In this document: positions 7,617-14,482 of the stretch, piece by piece
Position numbering within the stretch: the stretch's first letter is position 1
Layout: each line of letters opens with the position of its first letter
Notes under the pieces: generated by a model
What the model was told of the DNA's origin: nothing
The model's input: only the letters and a program-made list of their open reading frames with translations
The model's database searches: none
Translations under genes and position numbers: made by a program
NCBI GenBank assembly: GCA_963578655.1
Contig: CAUZEB010000034.1
Location: forward strand, 1-14,482
Origin: CAUZEB01 sp963578655
GTDB taxonomy: Bacteria > Chloroflexota > Dehalococcoidia > Lucifugimonadales > CAUZEB01
Direction: 5' to 3'
DNA length: 14,482 nucleotides

Positions 7617-8318
7617 TTAACTGTGGTAATCAGATGTAGCACTTAATTTGTAGAAAAGGGTTACATTAGGACCGGGAAATATCAAATCCCATGAGTACAG
7701 TTTACTTATCCAAGTCATGGTTTTACGACTATAAAAACGTATATGAGTTGGATCTCTATTATAATACCATGCGGGGAATTGGCTCCATTCCTCTAACATA
7801 CCAGTCATAATTCCTAGCCAGCCGTTGGGCTTTAACATCCCTTGTAATTTGTCGAATTCTACCTTGGGAGCCCTAAAATGTTCCGCAGTCTCCGAGCAAG
7901 TTATAAAATCGTATTTCGTCTGAAGGTTTATTTCGATGGGGTGAAAGAAGGGATCGTATAAATTAATATTGAAACCGTCTTCCTTCATCATAGTTGCAAG
8001 GGCAGGTCCGGGCCCCGATCCATAATCCAATCCTTTAGAACCCGGTTTCAAATATGGCCTGAGGGGCGTATACAGTTTCCTTAAAAAGTTTCTGTATTTC
8101 TCGTCATAGAGATCATTGTTGTGTTCTGTATAGCGCTTTTTCTCGGCTGTGTAAGATATGAGAAACCGGCTTGGCACAAAAACGAGATCACAAATCCCAC
8201 AATGGAAAAATTCCCTATATTCGGGTCCTGAATCTTTGCTTGATTGATGCATTAACGAGACATCGGAACAGGAGCACAGAGGACACAATAAATTGTCCTG
8301 TTTGCTAAAATGTCGCAT
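7617..8318 (-). CDS. Class I SAM-dependent methyltransferase with N-terminal zinc ribbon
   Basis: A 233-residue protein with a likely zinc ribbon at the N-terminus, CPLC (12-15) paired with CGIC (40-43), followed by a Rossmann-type methyltransferase domain. SAM-binding motif I is GLDYGSGPGPALATMM (96-111), with an acidic residue D122 after the second strand (INLYD) and the post-II segment YDFITCSETAEHF. HIRFYSRKTM (192-201) is common in the Methyltransf_23/11 type. Zinc-ribbon methyltransferases of this kind are often found in sugar or small-molecule modification loci; the acceptor is unknown. Only a weak AAGTGG-like site precedes the ATG. It is downstream of, and co-directional with, the two phosphotriesterase-like genes, with a 133-bp gap, so it may or may not be cotranscribed. 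Confidence 0.85.
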   Translation of the reverse strand: MRHFSKQDNLLCPLCSCSDVSLMHQSSKDSGPEYREFFHCGICDLVFVPSRFLISYTAEKKRYTEHNNDLYDEKYRNFLRKLYTPLRPYLKPGSKGLDYGSGPGPALATMMKEDGFNINLYDPFFHPIEINLQTKYDFITCSETAEHFRAPKVEFDKLQGMLKPNGWLGIMTGMLEEWSQFPAWYYNRDPTHIRFYSRKTMTWISKLYSWDLIFPGPNVTLFYKLSATSDYHS

Positions 8319-8451
8319 TTATCCACTTTTATTAAATTGAACATGGTGTTTCAACTAAGATCAATCACCTGTGACAAGGAAAATTTACTAATAGCGGGGC
8401 CTTGCTTACGTTAATGCACGATTGTTGGCAAGATCATTTCGATATTAATAG

Positions 8452-9519
8452 TCAAGAGGAACGGTCTCTGAATGCTAGAGCACGCCTCGGATTATTCACC
8501 AATATATTACAGATAGAATCCTTTGTGAAGCCCCGTTTGCGCATTCTGGGTAAGAGGTTTTTGAGGATGTAAGAATATCCATGTCCACCGTATCTTACAA
8601 GTCGATATTTTTCTGCAATGTCATGGCCTAATAGAATTTGACTTCCATATCCTTGCTCAATCAGCCACAACATATCATTCATTCTGCAGCCATGGTTAGG
8701 CATGTCGATTGACTGGTTTTCATAGTAAAATGATTGCTCTTGCCCGATCATGTCCCACTCGATGAAACAACCAGTATCCGCAATTTCTCTAAGGATATCG
8801 CGTGAGAAAACAGTGCGTTCTATGTGTCCCATTATCGTATGGGTTAGATCCAATCCTAGATTGTCTAATTCATTGAGGTGTGTTAACGGTGCGTTCTCAT
8901 CTCTACCTGGATGGATCAAAAGAGGAGCACCAGTTAATTGTTGAGCCTTGCCAGATGCTCTGAGTACCTTAACTTCGTTCTGTTTGGGAGGCCATGTGCA
9001 ACCTATTTCACCGATTATTCCTGATCTAATATCTGTTTCATCAACACCTTTATTAATATCAGCTACTATTTTTTCCACGATAGTCTCTTCACTAATATTA
9101 TCCATATCAGGTGGATGCGATGGGTAAATATAATAAGATGATCCCATGATTATATTTACCCCCGTAGCTCTTGATATGTAGGCGAGTCCTTTTGGGTCTC
9201 GCCCTAATCCGATGCTAGTGGCGTCGACAATCGAATTGCCGCCATATTGTTTGTACAATAATATTTCTTCGATTGCTGTTTCTATATCGATCACCAGCGA
9301 ATTATCAAGGTTTCTAGTCGCGTGATGGTGTATATCACTTAATGTATTGATAGATACCGGTTTATAGTAAAGCCCTTTTGCGCTAGCTTCGGATGGTGGG
9401 ATGTCAAGAACAGATCCATCTATCAAGAGGTGCTCGTGCGTGTGTGTAATGCCTAATTCATCTGATGGTATAAGACCTAGAACAGTTTGTATGTTCCCAA
9501 TTCGATCAGACTTCATCAT
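8452..9519 (-). CDS. Phosphotriesterase-family binuclear metallohydrolase (copy 1)
   Basis: A 355-residue amidohydrolase-superfamily protein of the phosphotriesterase (PTE) group, a TIM barrel holding two metals. Candidate ligands in order: H28 and H30 in HTHEH, E171 in IIGEIG, H203 in LIHPG, H232 in IMGHIE and D300 in LLGHD. The bridging position holds Glu, as in the E. coli PHP branch, rather than the carbamylated Lys of true organophosphate hydrolases. Family members of this type are often lactonases or esterases; organophosphate hydrolysis is not implied. The usual NNPRRALAF-type C-terminal motif is present. Two ATGs stand in tandem (9519 and 9516), with an in-frame stop two codons upstream. 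A consensus promoter is 37 bp upstream, so this gene can be transcribed separately from copy 2, 275 bp away. Confidence 0.92.
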   Translation of the reverse strand: MMKSDRIGNIQTVLGLIPSDELGITHTHEHLLIDGSVLDIPPSEASAKGLYYKPVSINTLSDIHHHATRNLDNSLVIDIETAIEEILLYKQYGGNSIVDATSIGLGRDPKGLAYISRATGVNIIMGSSYYIYPSHPPDMDNISEETIVEKIVADINKGVDETDIRSGIIGEIGCTWPPKQNEVKVLRASGKAQQLTGAPLLIHPGRDENAPLTHLNELDNLGLDLTHTIMGHIERTVFSRDILREIADTGCFIEWDMIGQEQSFYYENQSIDMPNHGCRMNDMLWLIEQGYGSQILLGHDIAEKYRLVRYGGHGYSYILKNLLPRMRKRGFTKDSICNILVNNPRRALAFRDRSS

Positions 9520-9555
9520 ATCTTATCCATACCTGATTAAAATGTGTATGCGGCA

Positions 9556-9584
9556 ATAAGAGAAAGGATTCATAGCCATGTCAA
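9556..9584 (-). promoter_or_regulatory. Sigma-70-type promoter of phosphotriesterase copy 1
   Basis: On the - strand, a perfect -35 TTGACA (9579-9584) is followed by a 17-nt spacer and TCTTAT (9556-9561, 4 of 6 matches to TATAAT). Transcription would begin near 9549, giving a leader of about 30 nt. Position, spacing and -35 quality make this one of the best promoters in the window. Confidence 0.65.
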
Positions 9585-9794
9585 CGATATATGTAACTGC
9601 ATACGATAGCTGTTATTATGTCCAATATGGCATTACCTTATGTCAACAACGTTTGATGGACATGAGTTCTAAAGGTTTATGAAACTTCCTCAATATTTAT
9701 CCACGCGACTCTAACTTAAATCATACAGTGTAAGCATCTAAGTTTATTTATCACGGATCCCACAACAAGGTGTAAAACTACAACCGATCTTTAA

Positions 9795-10916
9795 TTAACC
9801 GGGTTTGGCAAAGGTGAGTATACTCTTTGGGTTATCCACAACTAATAGGCGAATTTGTTTTTCTGTCACCCCTATTCGCCTTAGGTAAGGTAAAAAGACT
9901 TCAGGTATGAATGAATAACCAGTACCACCATAGCTCTTGAGTTGGAATTTCATACAGACGTCCTGAGAGATTAAGAGTTTCTCTTCAAAGCCCGCATCGA
10001 TTAGTTTTGTTATGGCATCAGCAACGAGTGCAGTACCGCTAATGCTTTGTGATTCTGGCCATGGACTATCAGGGTTTAATACATCCCACGTTAAGGGGAC
10101 ACCAACCCTGCCTAGAAGATCGAACTGGATGTATACTCCTCTTTCCAACAATTCTAACATCAGGTCAATATCGCCAGCCATCATATCACTATGTCCAAAA
10201 ATAGTTCTGGACATTTCTCCGCCCTCTTCTGCGACAGCGGAGGCGACATCTAATTTTTCAGATCCAGTACCACCCCAGTGGAAAGAAATAGGGGCACCTG
10301 TTAGCCTGCTTGCACGCGCGGATGCTCGAATAACTTTTAGTTCGTTATTAGTTAAAGGTTCTCCTTGAACACCGACCTCGCCTATAATGCCTGAGCGTAT
10401 CCCTGTTTCCCCAATGCCTACAGTAATGTCTCGAACAATTACGTCAGTGAGGGAGTCAATTGTAAGATCATCCATATTGTTAGGATGGGAGTCCTTAACA
10501 TACCAACTTGAACCAGCTATTATGTTTAGACCAGTGTTCATAGCAACTTTCATTAGTGAGACAGGATCTCTTCTTATACCTATGCTAGTTACGTCGACAA
10601 GCGTCGAACCTCCTGAGTTTCTAAATTCATTAGCTTCTTTAATGGCGACTGCCACGTCTGCTAATATGGAGTTGTCTTTATTAAAAGCCCGACGTGTCCT
10701 GACCAACTGTAGGTTTTCTATCGTAAGAGGATGATCCCAAAATGCAGCTTGCATCATAGGTGTGTCTATAGTTGGAGCCCTTGTTTTTGTGGTTATGTTT
10801 TCAATAAATAGGTGTTCATGCATCAGAGTCATACCTAGTTCATCAGGATCAATGGGACCTCTAATGGATAGGGCTTTACCGGATAAATCGGGTATGGAAT
10901 CGGTATTCGTACTCAA
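9795..10916 (-). CDS. Phosphotriesterase-family binuclear metallohydrolase (copy 2)
   Basis: A 373-residue paralogue of the neighbouring hydrolase, sharing blocks such as DPDELG/SDELG, the G-G-S/N-x-x-V-D-x-T-S-I-G segment, SGIIGE and YGG-x-GYS. Candidate metal ligands: H33 and H35 in LMHEH, E180 in IIGEVG, H213 in SFHWGG, H242 in IFGHSD and D319 in ISQDV. As in copy 1, Glu replaces the bridging carbamyl-Lys of true phosphotriesterase. The last motif is SQD rather than GHD, and the 255-300 region is longer, so the substrate pocket probably differs. The start is TTG, chosen because AGGAGG lies 5 nt upstream. It is divergent from hyuA across a 321-bp gap. A lactonase, esterase or related hydrolase is likely; the exact substrate is unknown. 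Confidence 0.92.
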   Translation of the reverse strand: MSTNTDSIPDLSGKALSIRGPIDPDELGMTLMHEHLFIENITTKTRAPTIDTPMMQAAFWDHPLTIENLQLVRTRRAFNKDNSILADVAVAIKEANEFRNSGGSTLVDVTSIGIRRDPVSLMKVAMNTGLNIIAGSSWYVKDSHPNNMDDLTIDSLTDVIVRDITVGIGETGIRSGIIGEVGVQGEPLTNNELKVIRASARASRLTGAPISFHWGGTGSEKLDVASAVAEEGGEMSRTIFGHSDMMAGDIDLMLELLERGVYIQFDLLGRVGVPLTWDVLNPDSPWPESQSISGTALVADAITKLIDAGFEEKLLISQDVCMKFQLKSYGGTGYSFIPEVFLPYLRRIGVTEKQIRLLVVDNPKSILTFAKPG

Positions 10917-10921
10917 GTGTT

Positions 10922-10927
10922 CCTCCT
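10922..10927 (-). promoter_or_regulatory. Shine-Dalgarno site of phosphotriesterase copy 2
   Basis: AGGAGG on the - strand, 5 nt before the TTG at 10916. It decides the non-ATG start. Confidence 0.75.
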
Positions 10928-10958
10928 GCGGCGGTTGATATGAATGTAAATTATGAAC

Positions 10959-10987
10959 AAGCTAATCCCATATAGACATATTGTCAA
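10959..10987 (-). promoter_or_regulatory. Probable sigma-70-type promoter of phosphotriesterase copy 2
   Basis: On the - strand, a perfect TTGACA (10982-10987) is followed by a 17-nt spacer and TAGCTT (10959-10964). That hexamer matches only T1, A2 and T6 of TATAAT, but these are the most conserved positions. The leader would be about 35 nt. The layout mirrors the promoter of copy 1. Confidence 0.5.
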
Positions 10988-11237
10988 GAGTTAAGACCTA
11001 AATTGTGGATTAGGCACTGGTCGAAATCAATTCTGGAGGTAGAACAATTAGTAAAGCTGACGCTGAGTGGATATACATCATGAATTGTATAAAAGCTGAA
11101 CCTTGGCAGAGTTTTTCACATATAACAGTAACGAGAGCAAATTATATACTGTCAATTTTAATTAGAGTGGTTCGATTAAGATGTATTGTCTATAATAGGT
11201 AGCCAGAACTTTAATTGTTGTATAGAGAAGTAGGAAT

Positions 11238-13319
11238 ATGTCATTACTTGTAGGAATAGATACAGGTGGAACATTTACAGATTTTGTTTTGTATGATCAA
11301 GCGTCGCGTAGGATAATTCGCTATAAATACCCCTCAACCCCTCACAATCCTTCAGAAGCCCTTTTTAAAGGGCTTGAAACACTCCTTGATGCTGAGAAGT
11401 TAAAGCCAAGCGAAATAGAAAAACTGAATCATGGTACCACGGTTGCGACAAATGCTTTATTGCAGGATCGACTACCGGATATAGGGATGATAACAACACG
11501 TGGTTTTAGGGATATTTTGGAATTAGGTAGACAACGTAGGCCTCACTTATACAATCTTGATATAGATAAGCCAAAATCACCGGCGCCTAGACGCTATCGT
11601 TTTGAATTGAATGAACGTATGGATGCCGATGGCAAGATACAAACAAAATTAGATCAAAAAGAACTTACTGACATAATTGCTCGCTTGAGAACAACTAATG
11701 TTCCCTCTGTAGCTGTCTGCTTGCTGCACTCCTATAAAAACCCAAGTCATGAAATAGCCGTTAGAGACGCACTCAGTAAGTTGTTACCTGGATTGTTGAT
11801 TTCAATCTCCTCTGAGGTGTTACAAGAATTTAGGGAATTCGATCGCTTTTCTTCAACTGTTTTGAATGCAGCGTTACTACCTGTTATGCGTAAATATTTG
11901 GATGAATTGAGTAATCGGAGTAGGAGTTTAGGTATATCTAGTGCTCCACTAATCTGCAGCTCGTACGGATGTAATGTGTCTATAGAAACTGCCAAAGATA
12001 TGCCAATAACTACTATGGTATCTGGTCCTAGTGCTGGAGTGGTGGGAGCGGTAGCTGTAGGGCAGTCGAGTGGCTTCAATAATCTTATTACTCTAGACAT
12101 GGGCGGAACCAGTACAGACGTCTGCCTTATACAAGAAAGTTCACCTCTCATATCGAGACAACGGGAGATTGGAGGCTGGCCAATAACAGTACCCTCAGTT
12201 GATGTTTTATCTATAGGAGCCGGAGGAGGGAGCATCTTATGGATTGATGAAGGAGGATTTCTTCAAGTTGGTCCTAAGAGTGCAGGTGCTATTCCTGGCC
12301 CGGTGTGTTACAACATTGGGGGAGAACGTCCTACGCTGACTGATGCCAATGTGATGGCTAGGAGACTGAATCCAGAAATAAATTTAGGAGGAATTTTAAA
12401 ACTAACCCCAGAATTATCTGAGAAGTCTATAAGGAAATTGATCTCAGAGCCCCTCGGTTTTGATATTAATAAGACGTTGGATGGGATATTCAAAGTTCTG
12501 AATAGTAACCTACTGAGAGCCGTTAGGACTGTTTCAGTAGAAAGAGGTTACGATCCTAGAAAGTGTACGTTGGTGGCGTTTGGCGGCGCCGGACCTCTTC
12601 ATGCTACGCAGCTTGCCCAAGAAATAGGTGTCCAAAAAGTACTTATTCCCGAAAGTCCGGGCGTTTTGTGCGCCTTGGGTCTTCTGATGGCTGATATTAG
12701 AGGAGAATTTAGTCAATCAAATATACTTATGCCTACATACGGGAGTAACAAAAAAAACAGTAGAATTATCCAATCCATAAGAAAGGTTTTTTATCAACTT
12801 GAATGCCAGGCAACGACGTGGCTTGATATAGAAAACATCAATAAGGCCGAGGCATCAATTCATAGAACGATTGAAGCTCGATATGTAGGTCAAGGGCATG
12901 AAATATCAATAGACGCAGATAACTTTCTGGAAGAATCTAGGAACATAGATGAATTAATAGATAAATTCCACGATGCTTACGAGAAGAAAAATGGATATTT
13001 TTCTCCAAATATGCCTGTGGAGTTTGTTCATTTTAGAGTACAACTTGTTGCACCAGGCCCTAGACCCAATATTGCGACAGTTCCCATTGGTGATGGAAAC
13101 TATAAGAGGGCTATACGCAGTTCCAGAGAGGTTTATCTAGGTGAAACTTATGATTTCCAGGAGTGCTCAATTTATTGGCGACCCAAGCTTCTCCCAGATG
13201 ATAGATTTGATGGACCTGCCATCATCGAACAAATGGATTCTACAACACTGGTATTGCCTAATCAGGAAGTATATGTGGATGAACGATTAAATCTAATAAT
13301 TAACGTTAATTCAATCTGA
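11238..13319 (+). CDS. hyuA: Hydantoinase/oxoprolinase family protein, subunit A (HyuA-like)
   Basis: A 693-residue protein of the hydantoinase A/5-oxoprolinase family, ATP-using enzymes that open cyclic amides such as N-methylhydantoin or 5-oxoproline together with a B subunit; acetone carboxylase beta is a distant relative. The ASKHA-type phosphate-binding loops are clear: GIDTGGTFTDF (6-16) and LDMGGTSTDV (286-295). Also visible are NHGTTVATNALL (64-75), the VSGPSAGVVGA segment (261-271) and GGAGPLHATQLA toward the C-terminal third, all family-typical. Length is normal. The ATG start follows a modest AGGA (11232-11235). hyuB begins 19 nt after the stop, so the two form an operon. The natural substrate cannot be read from the sequence; the divergent phosphotriesterase-like hydrolase suggests a shared catabolic role. 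Confidence 0.93.
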   Translation: MSLLVGIDTGGTFTDFVLYDQASRRIIRYKYPSTPHNPSEALFKGLETLLDAEKLKPSEIEKLNHGTTVATNALLQDRLPDIGMITTRGFRDILELGRQRRPHLYNLDIDKPKSPAPRRYRFELNERMDADGKIQTKLDQKELTDIIARLRTTNVPSVAVCLLHSYKNPSHEIAVRDALSKLLPGLLISISSEVLQEFREFDRFSSTVLNAALLPVMRKYLDELSNRSRSLGISSAPLICSSYGCNVSIETAKDMPITTMVSGPSAGVVGAVAVGQSSGFNNLITLDMGGTSTDVCLIQESSPLISRQREIGGWPITVPSVDVLSIGAGGGSILWIDEGGFLQVGPKSAGAIPGPVCYNIGGERPTLTDANVMARRLNPEINLGGILKLTPELSEKSIRKLISEPLGFDINKTLDGIFKVLNSNLLRAVRTVSVERGYDPRKCTLVAFGGAGPLHATQLAQEIGVQKVLIPESPGVLCALGLLMADIRGEFSQSNILMPTYGSNKKNSRIIQSIRKVFYQLECQATTWLDIENINKAEASIHRTIEARYVGQGHEISIDADNFLEESRNIDELIDKFHDAYEKKNGYFSPNMPVEFVHFRVQLVAPGPRPNIATVPIGDGNYKRAIRSSREVYLGETYDFQECSIYWRPKLLPDDRFDGPAIIEQMDSTTLVLPNQEVYVDERLNLIINVNSI

Positions 13320-13338
13320 GAAACTACTTGGAGTACTA

Positions 13339-14482
13339 ATGCAATCTCCTGACAAAGTTGATCCAATTCTTACAGAAGTTGTGGCCAATCACTTACTATC
13401 TGTTTCAGAAGAGATTGGCCTTACAATGATTCGAGCTGCTCACTCACCAAATATAAGAGAGAGACGAGACTGTTCAACTGCTATATTCGACGTGAACGGC
13501 CAAATTATTGCCCAAGCTCCGTATATTCCGATGCATTTGGGCTCAATGGTAGGTTTAATAGGTGAAGTATTAAAACACGTATCCTTACAAAAACTCAAAC
13601 CTGGAGATATATTTATAGCCAACGATCCATACAATGGAGGCGGGGCGCATCTTCCTGATATAACATTAGTTTCGCCTGTCTTTTATGAGGGTCAGTTAGT
13701 CGCATTTGTTGCTGATATAGCTCATCATGCGGACGTCGGAGGTATGGTCCCCGGCAGCGAGTCGGCGGCATGCACGACAATATACCAAGAAGGTTTACGT
13801 TTGTCTCCAGTACCTATTAATTCAGCCTTAGGAGAAAAAGATCCTGTAATACAGCTTATTATGCTAAATAGTCGTACACCGGAGGAAAGATTAGGAGATC
13901 TGCAAGCTCAAATAGCGGGGCTACACGTTGGAGTTCAAAGATTGCAAGAAGTTTACGATAGGTTTGGTATTCAAAGTGTATCTTCTTCAACGGAAGAATT
14001 CCTGAATTACAGTGAAAGGAGAATGAGGAACCTCATAAGTGAACTTAATAAAGGAATATTTACCTTTGAGGATTATTTGGATAACGATGGTTTTAACAGA
14101 GACCCGGTTAAAATAAAATGTACTGCATCAATTCTAGACGATGAGATTATATTGGATTTTAAAGGTACCGATAAGCAAATGGCCAGTGGCAAGAATATTC
14201 CAATGGTAGCTACATTATCTGTGGCATATTGTTTAGTAAAAATGCTCATAGATCCCGATATCCCTGCTAACACGGGGACTTACAGAAGCATTAAAGTTCA
14301 CGCTCCTGAGGGATCCGTCGTGAATCCAAAACAACCAGCTGCTGTTGGAGCTAGAGCGATAAGTTGTGGAATATTGGGAGATGTTATAGGAGGTGCTCTA
14401 ATGCAATCGCTACCAGGAAGAGCATTGGCGTCGTCCGGTCCGCATTCTTTGAGCACTTTCTCTGGAACTGATAATGTTCGGT
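13339..14482 (+). CDS. hyuB: Hydantoinase/oxoprolinase family protein, subunit B (HyuB-like), 3' truncated by window
   Basis: The frame from ATG 13339 stays open to the window end, giving 381 codons of a protein that is usually about 550-600 residues. Family motifs: an N-terminal PILTEVVANHLLSVSEEIG segment, IRERRDCSTAIFD, the NDPYNGGGAHLPDIT block, ADIAHHADVGGMVPGS, and NSRTPEERLGDLQAQIAG, all diagnostic of HyuB and related to acetone carboxylase alpha. It should form the catalytic complex with HyuA for ATP-dependent opening of a cyclic amide or related compound. TTGGAG (13329-13334) is the ribosome binding site, 19 nt after hyuA ends. Later operon members, if any, are outside the window. 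Confidence 0.93.
   Translation, partial: MQSPDKVDPILTEVVANHLLSVSEEIGLTMIRAAHSPNIRERRDCSTAIFDVNGQIIAQAPYIPMHLGSMVGLIGEVLKHVSLQKLKPGDIFIANDPYNGGGAHLPDITLVSPVFYEGQLVAFVADIAHHADVGGMVPGSESAACTTIYQEGLRLSPVPINSALGEKDPVIQLIMLNSRTPEERLGDLQAQIAGLHVGVQRLQEVYDRFGIQSVSSSTEEFLNYSERRMRNLISELNKGIFTFEDYLDNDGFNRDPVKIKCTASILDDEIILDFKGTDKQMASGKNIPMVATLSVAYCLVKMLIDPDIPANTGTYRSIKVHAPEGSVVNPKQPAAVGARAISCGILGDVIGGALMQSLPGRALASSGPHSLSTFSGTDNVR

Larger units (their letters stand above)
10917..11237. other. 321-bp divergent regulatory gap between phosphotriesterase copy 2 and hyuA
   Basis: No gene was recognised. The left part holds the ribosome binding site and promoter of the - strand hydrolase. Toward hyuA there is a perfect TATAAT at 11191-11196, 42 bp before the start, but the best hexamer 17 nt upstream (TGGTTC) is a poor -35, so the hyuA promoter is uncertain and may need an activator. 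A second -10-like TATACT is at 11145-11150. Confidence 0.5.

Noticed and set aside
8337..8354. An imperfect palindrome TTGAAC...GTTTCAA upstream of the methyltransferase
   Set aside because: It needs a bulge and has no associated promoter of good quality.
8452..10916. Organophosphate-degrading phosphotriesterases
   Set aside because: The bridging carbamyl-Lys of true PTE is replaced by Glu in both proteins, and the family mostly contains other hydrolases.
11080..11202. A 40-codon ATG reading frame on the + strand upstream of hyuA, a possible leader peptide
   Set aside because: No Shine-Dalgarno site precedes it, the composition is unremarkable and it covers the candidate -10 box, so it is probably chance.

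Overview
The window is a 14.5 kb piece of an AT-rich bacterial chromosome (roughly 40% GC by eye). It joins a short block of translation and stringent-response housekeeping genes to a longer block of catabolic-looking enzymes. The assortment (two phosphotriesterase-family hydrolases, a hydantoinase/oxoprolinase A-B pair, a fumarylacetoacetate-hydrolase-family protein, a thiamine-diphosphate enzyme, a class III aminotransferase) resembles free-living heterotrophs with expanded families of enzymes that break down unusual organic matter. A marine Chloroflexota lineage of the SAR202 type is my best guess, but that is inference from gene content. No rRNA, tRNA, CRISPR array, transposase or phage gene was seen.

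Region 1 (1-2967, all + strand): the 3' part of a long RelA/SpoT-type (p)ppGpp synthetase/hydrolase gene, then rpsT (bS20), rpsP (bS16), khpA (KH-domain RNA-binding protein) and rimM (ribosome maturation factor). Gaps are short, and rpsP and khpA overlap by 4 nt. Several genes start at TTG. The trmD and rplS genes that commonly follow rimM are not there.

Region 2 (2968-7616): a 560-residue thiamine-diphosphate enzyme with a full-consensus ribosome binding site and sequence features recalling sulfoacetaldehyde acetyltransferase (Xsc). It converges on a glutamate-1-semialdehyde-aminomutase-like class III aminotransferase, and a perfect 14-bp inverted repeat lies in the gap between them. A 422-bp gap separates the aminotransferase from a divergent FAH-family hydrolase/isomerase.

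Region 3 (7617-14482): a zinc-ribbon SAM methyltransferase and two phosphotriesterase-like metallohydrolases on the - strand. Each of the two hydrolases is preceded by a TTGACA -35 box. Divergent from these, hyuA and the 5' part of hyuB form a + strand operon that runs off the window.

One possible reading is a scavenging locus: metallohydrolases and an ATP-dependent hydantoinase/oxoprolinase open lactone, ester or cyclic-amide substrates, and the FAH, aminotransferase and thiamine-diphosphate enzymes process the acids. The genes sit in several separate transcription units, no substrate can be read from sequence, and the joint pathway is a hypothesis. I saw no clear novel defence or mobile system.
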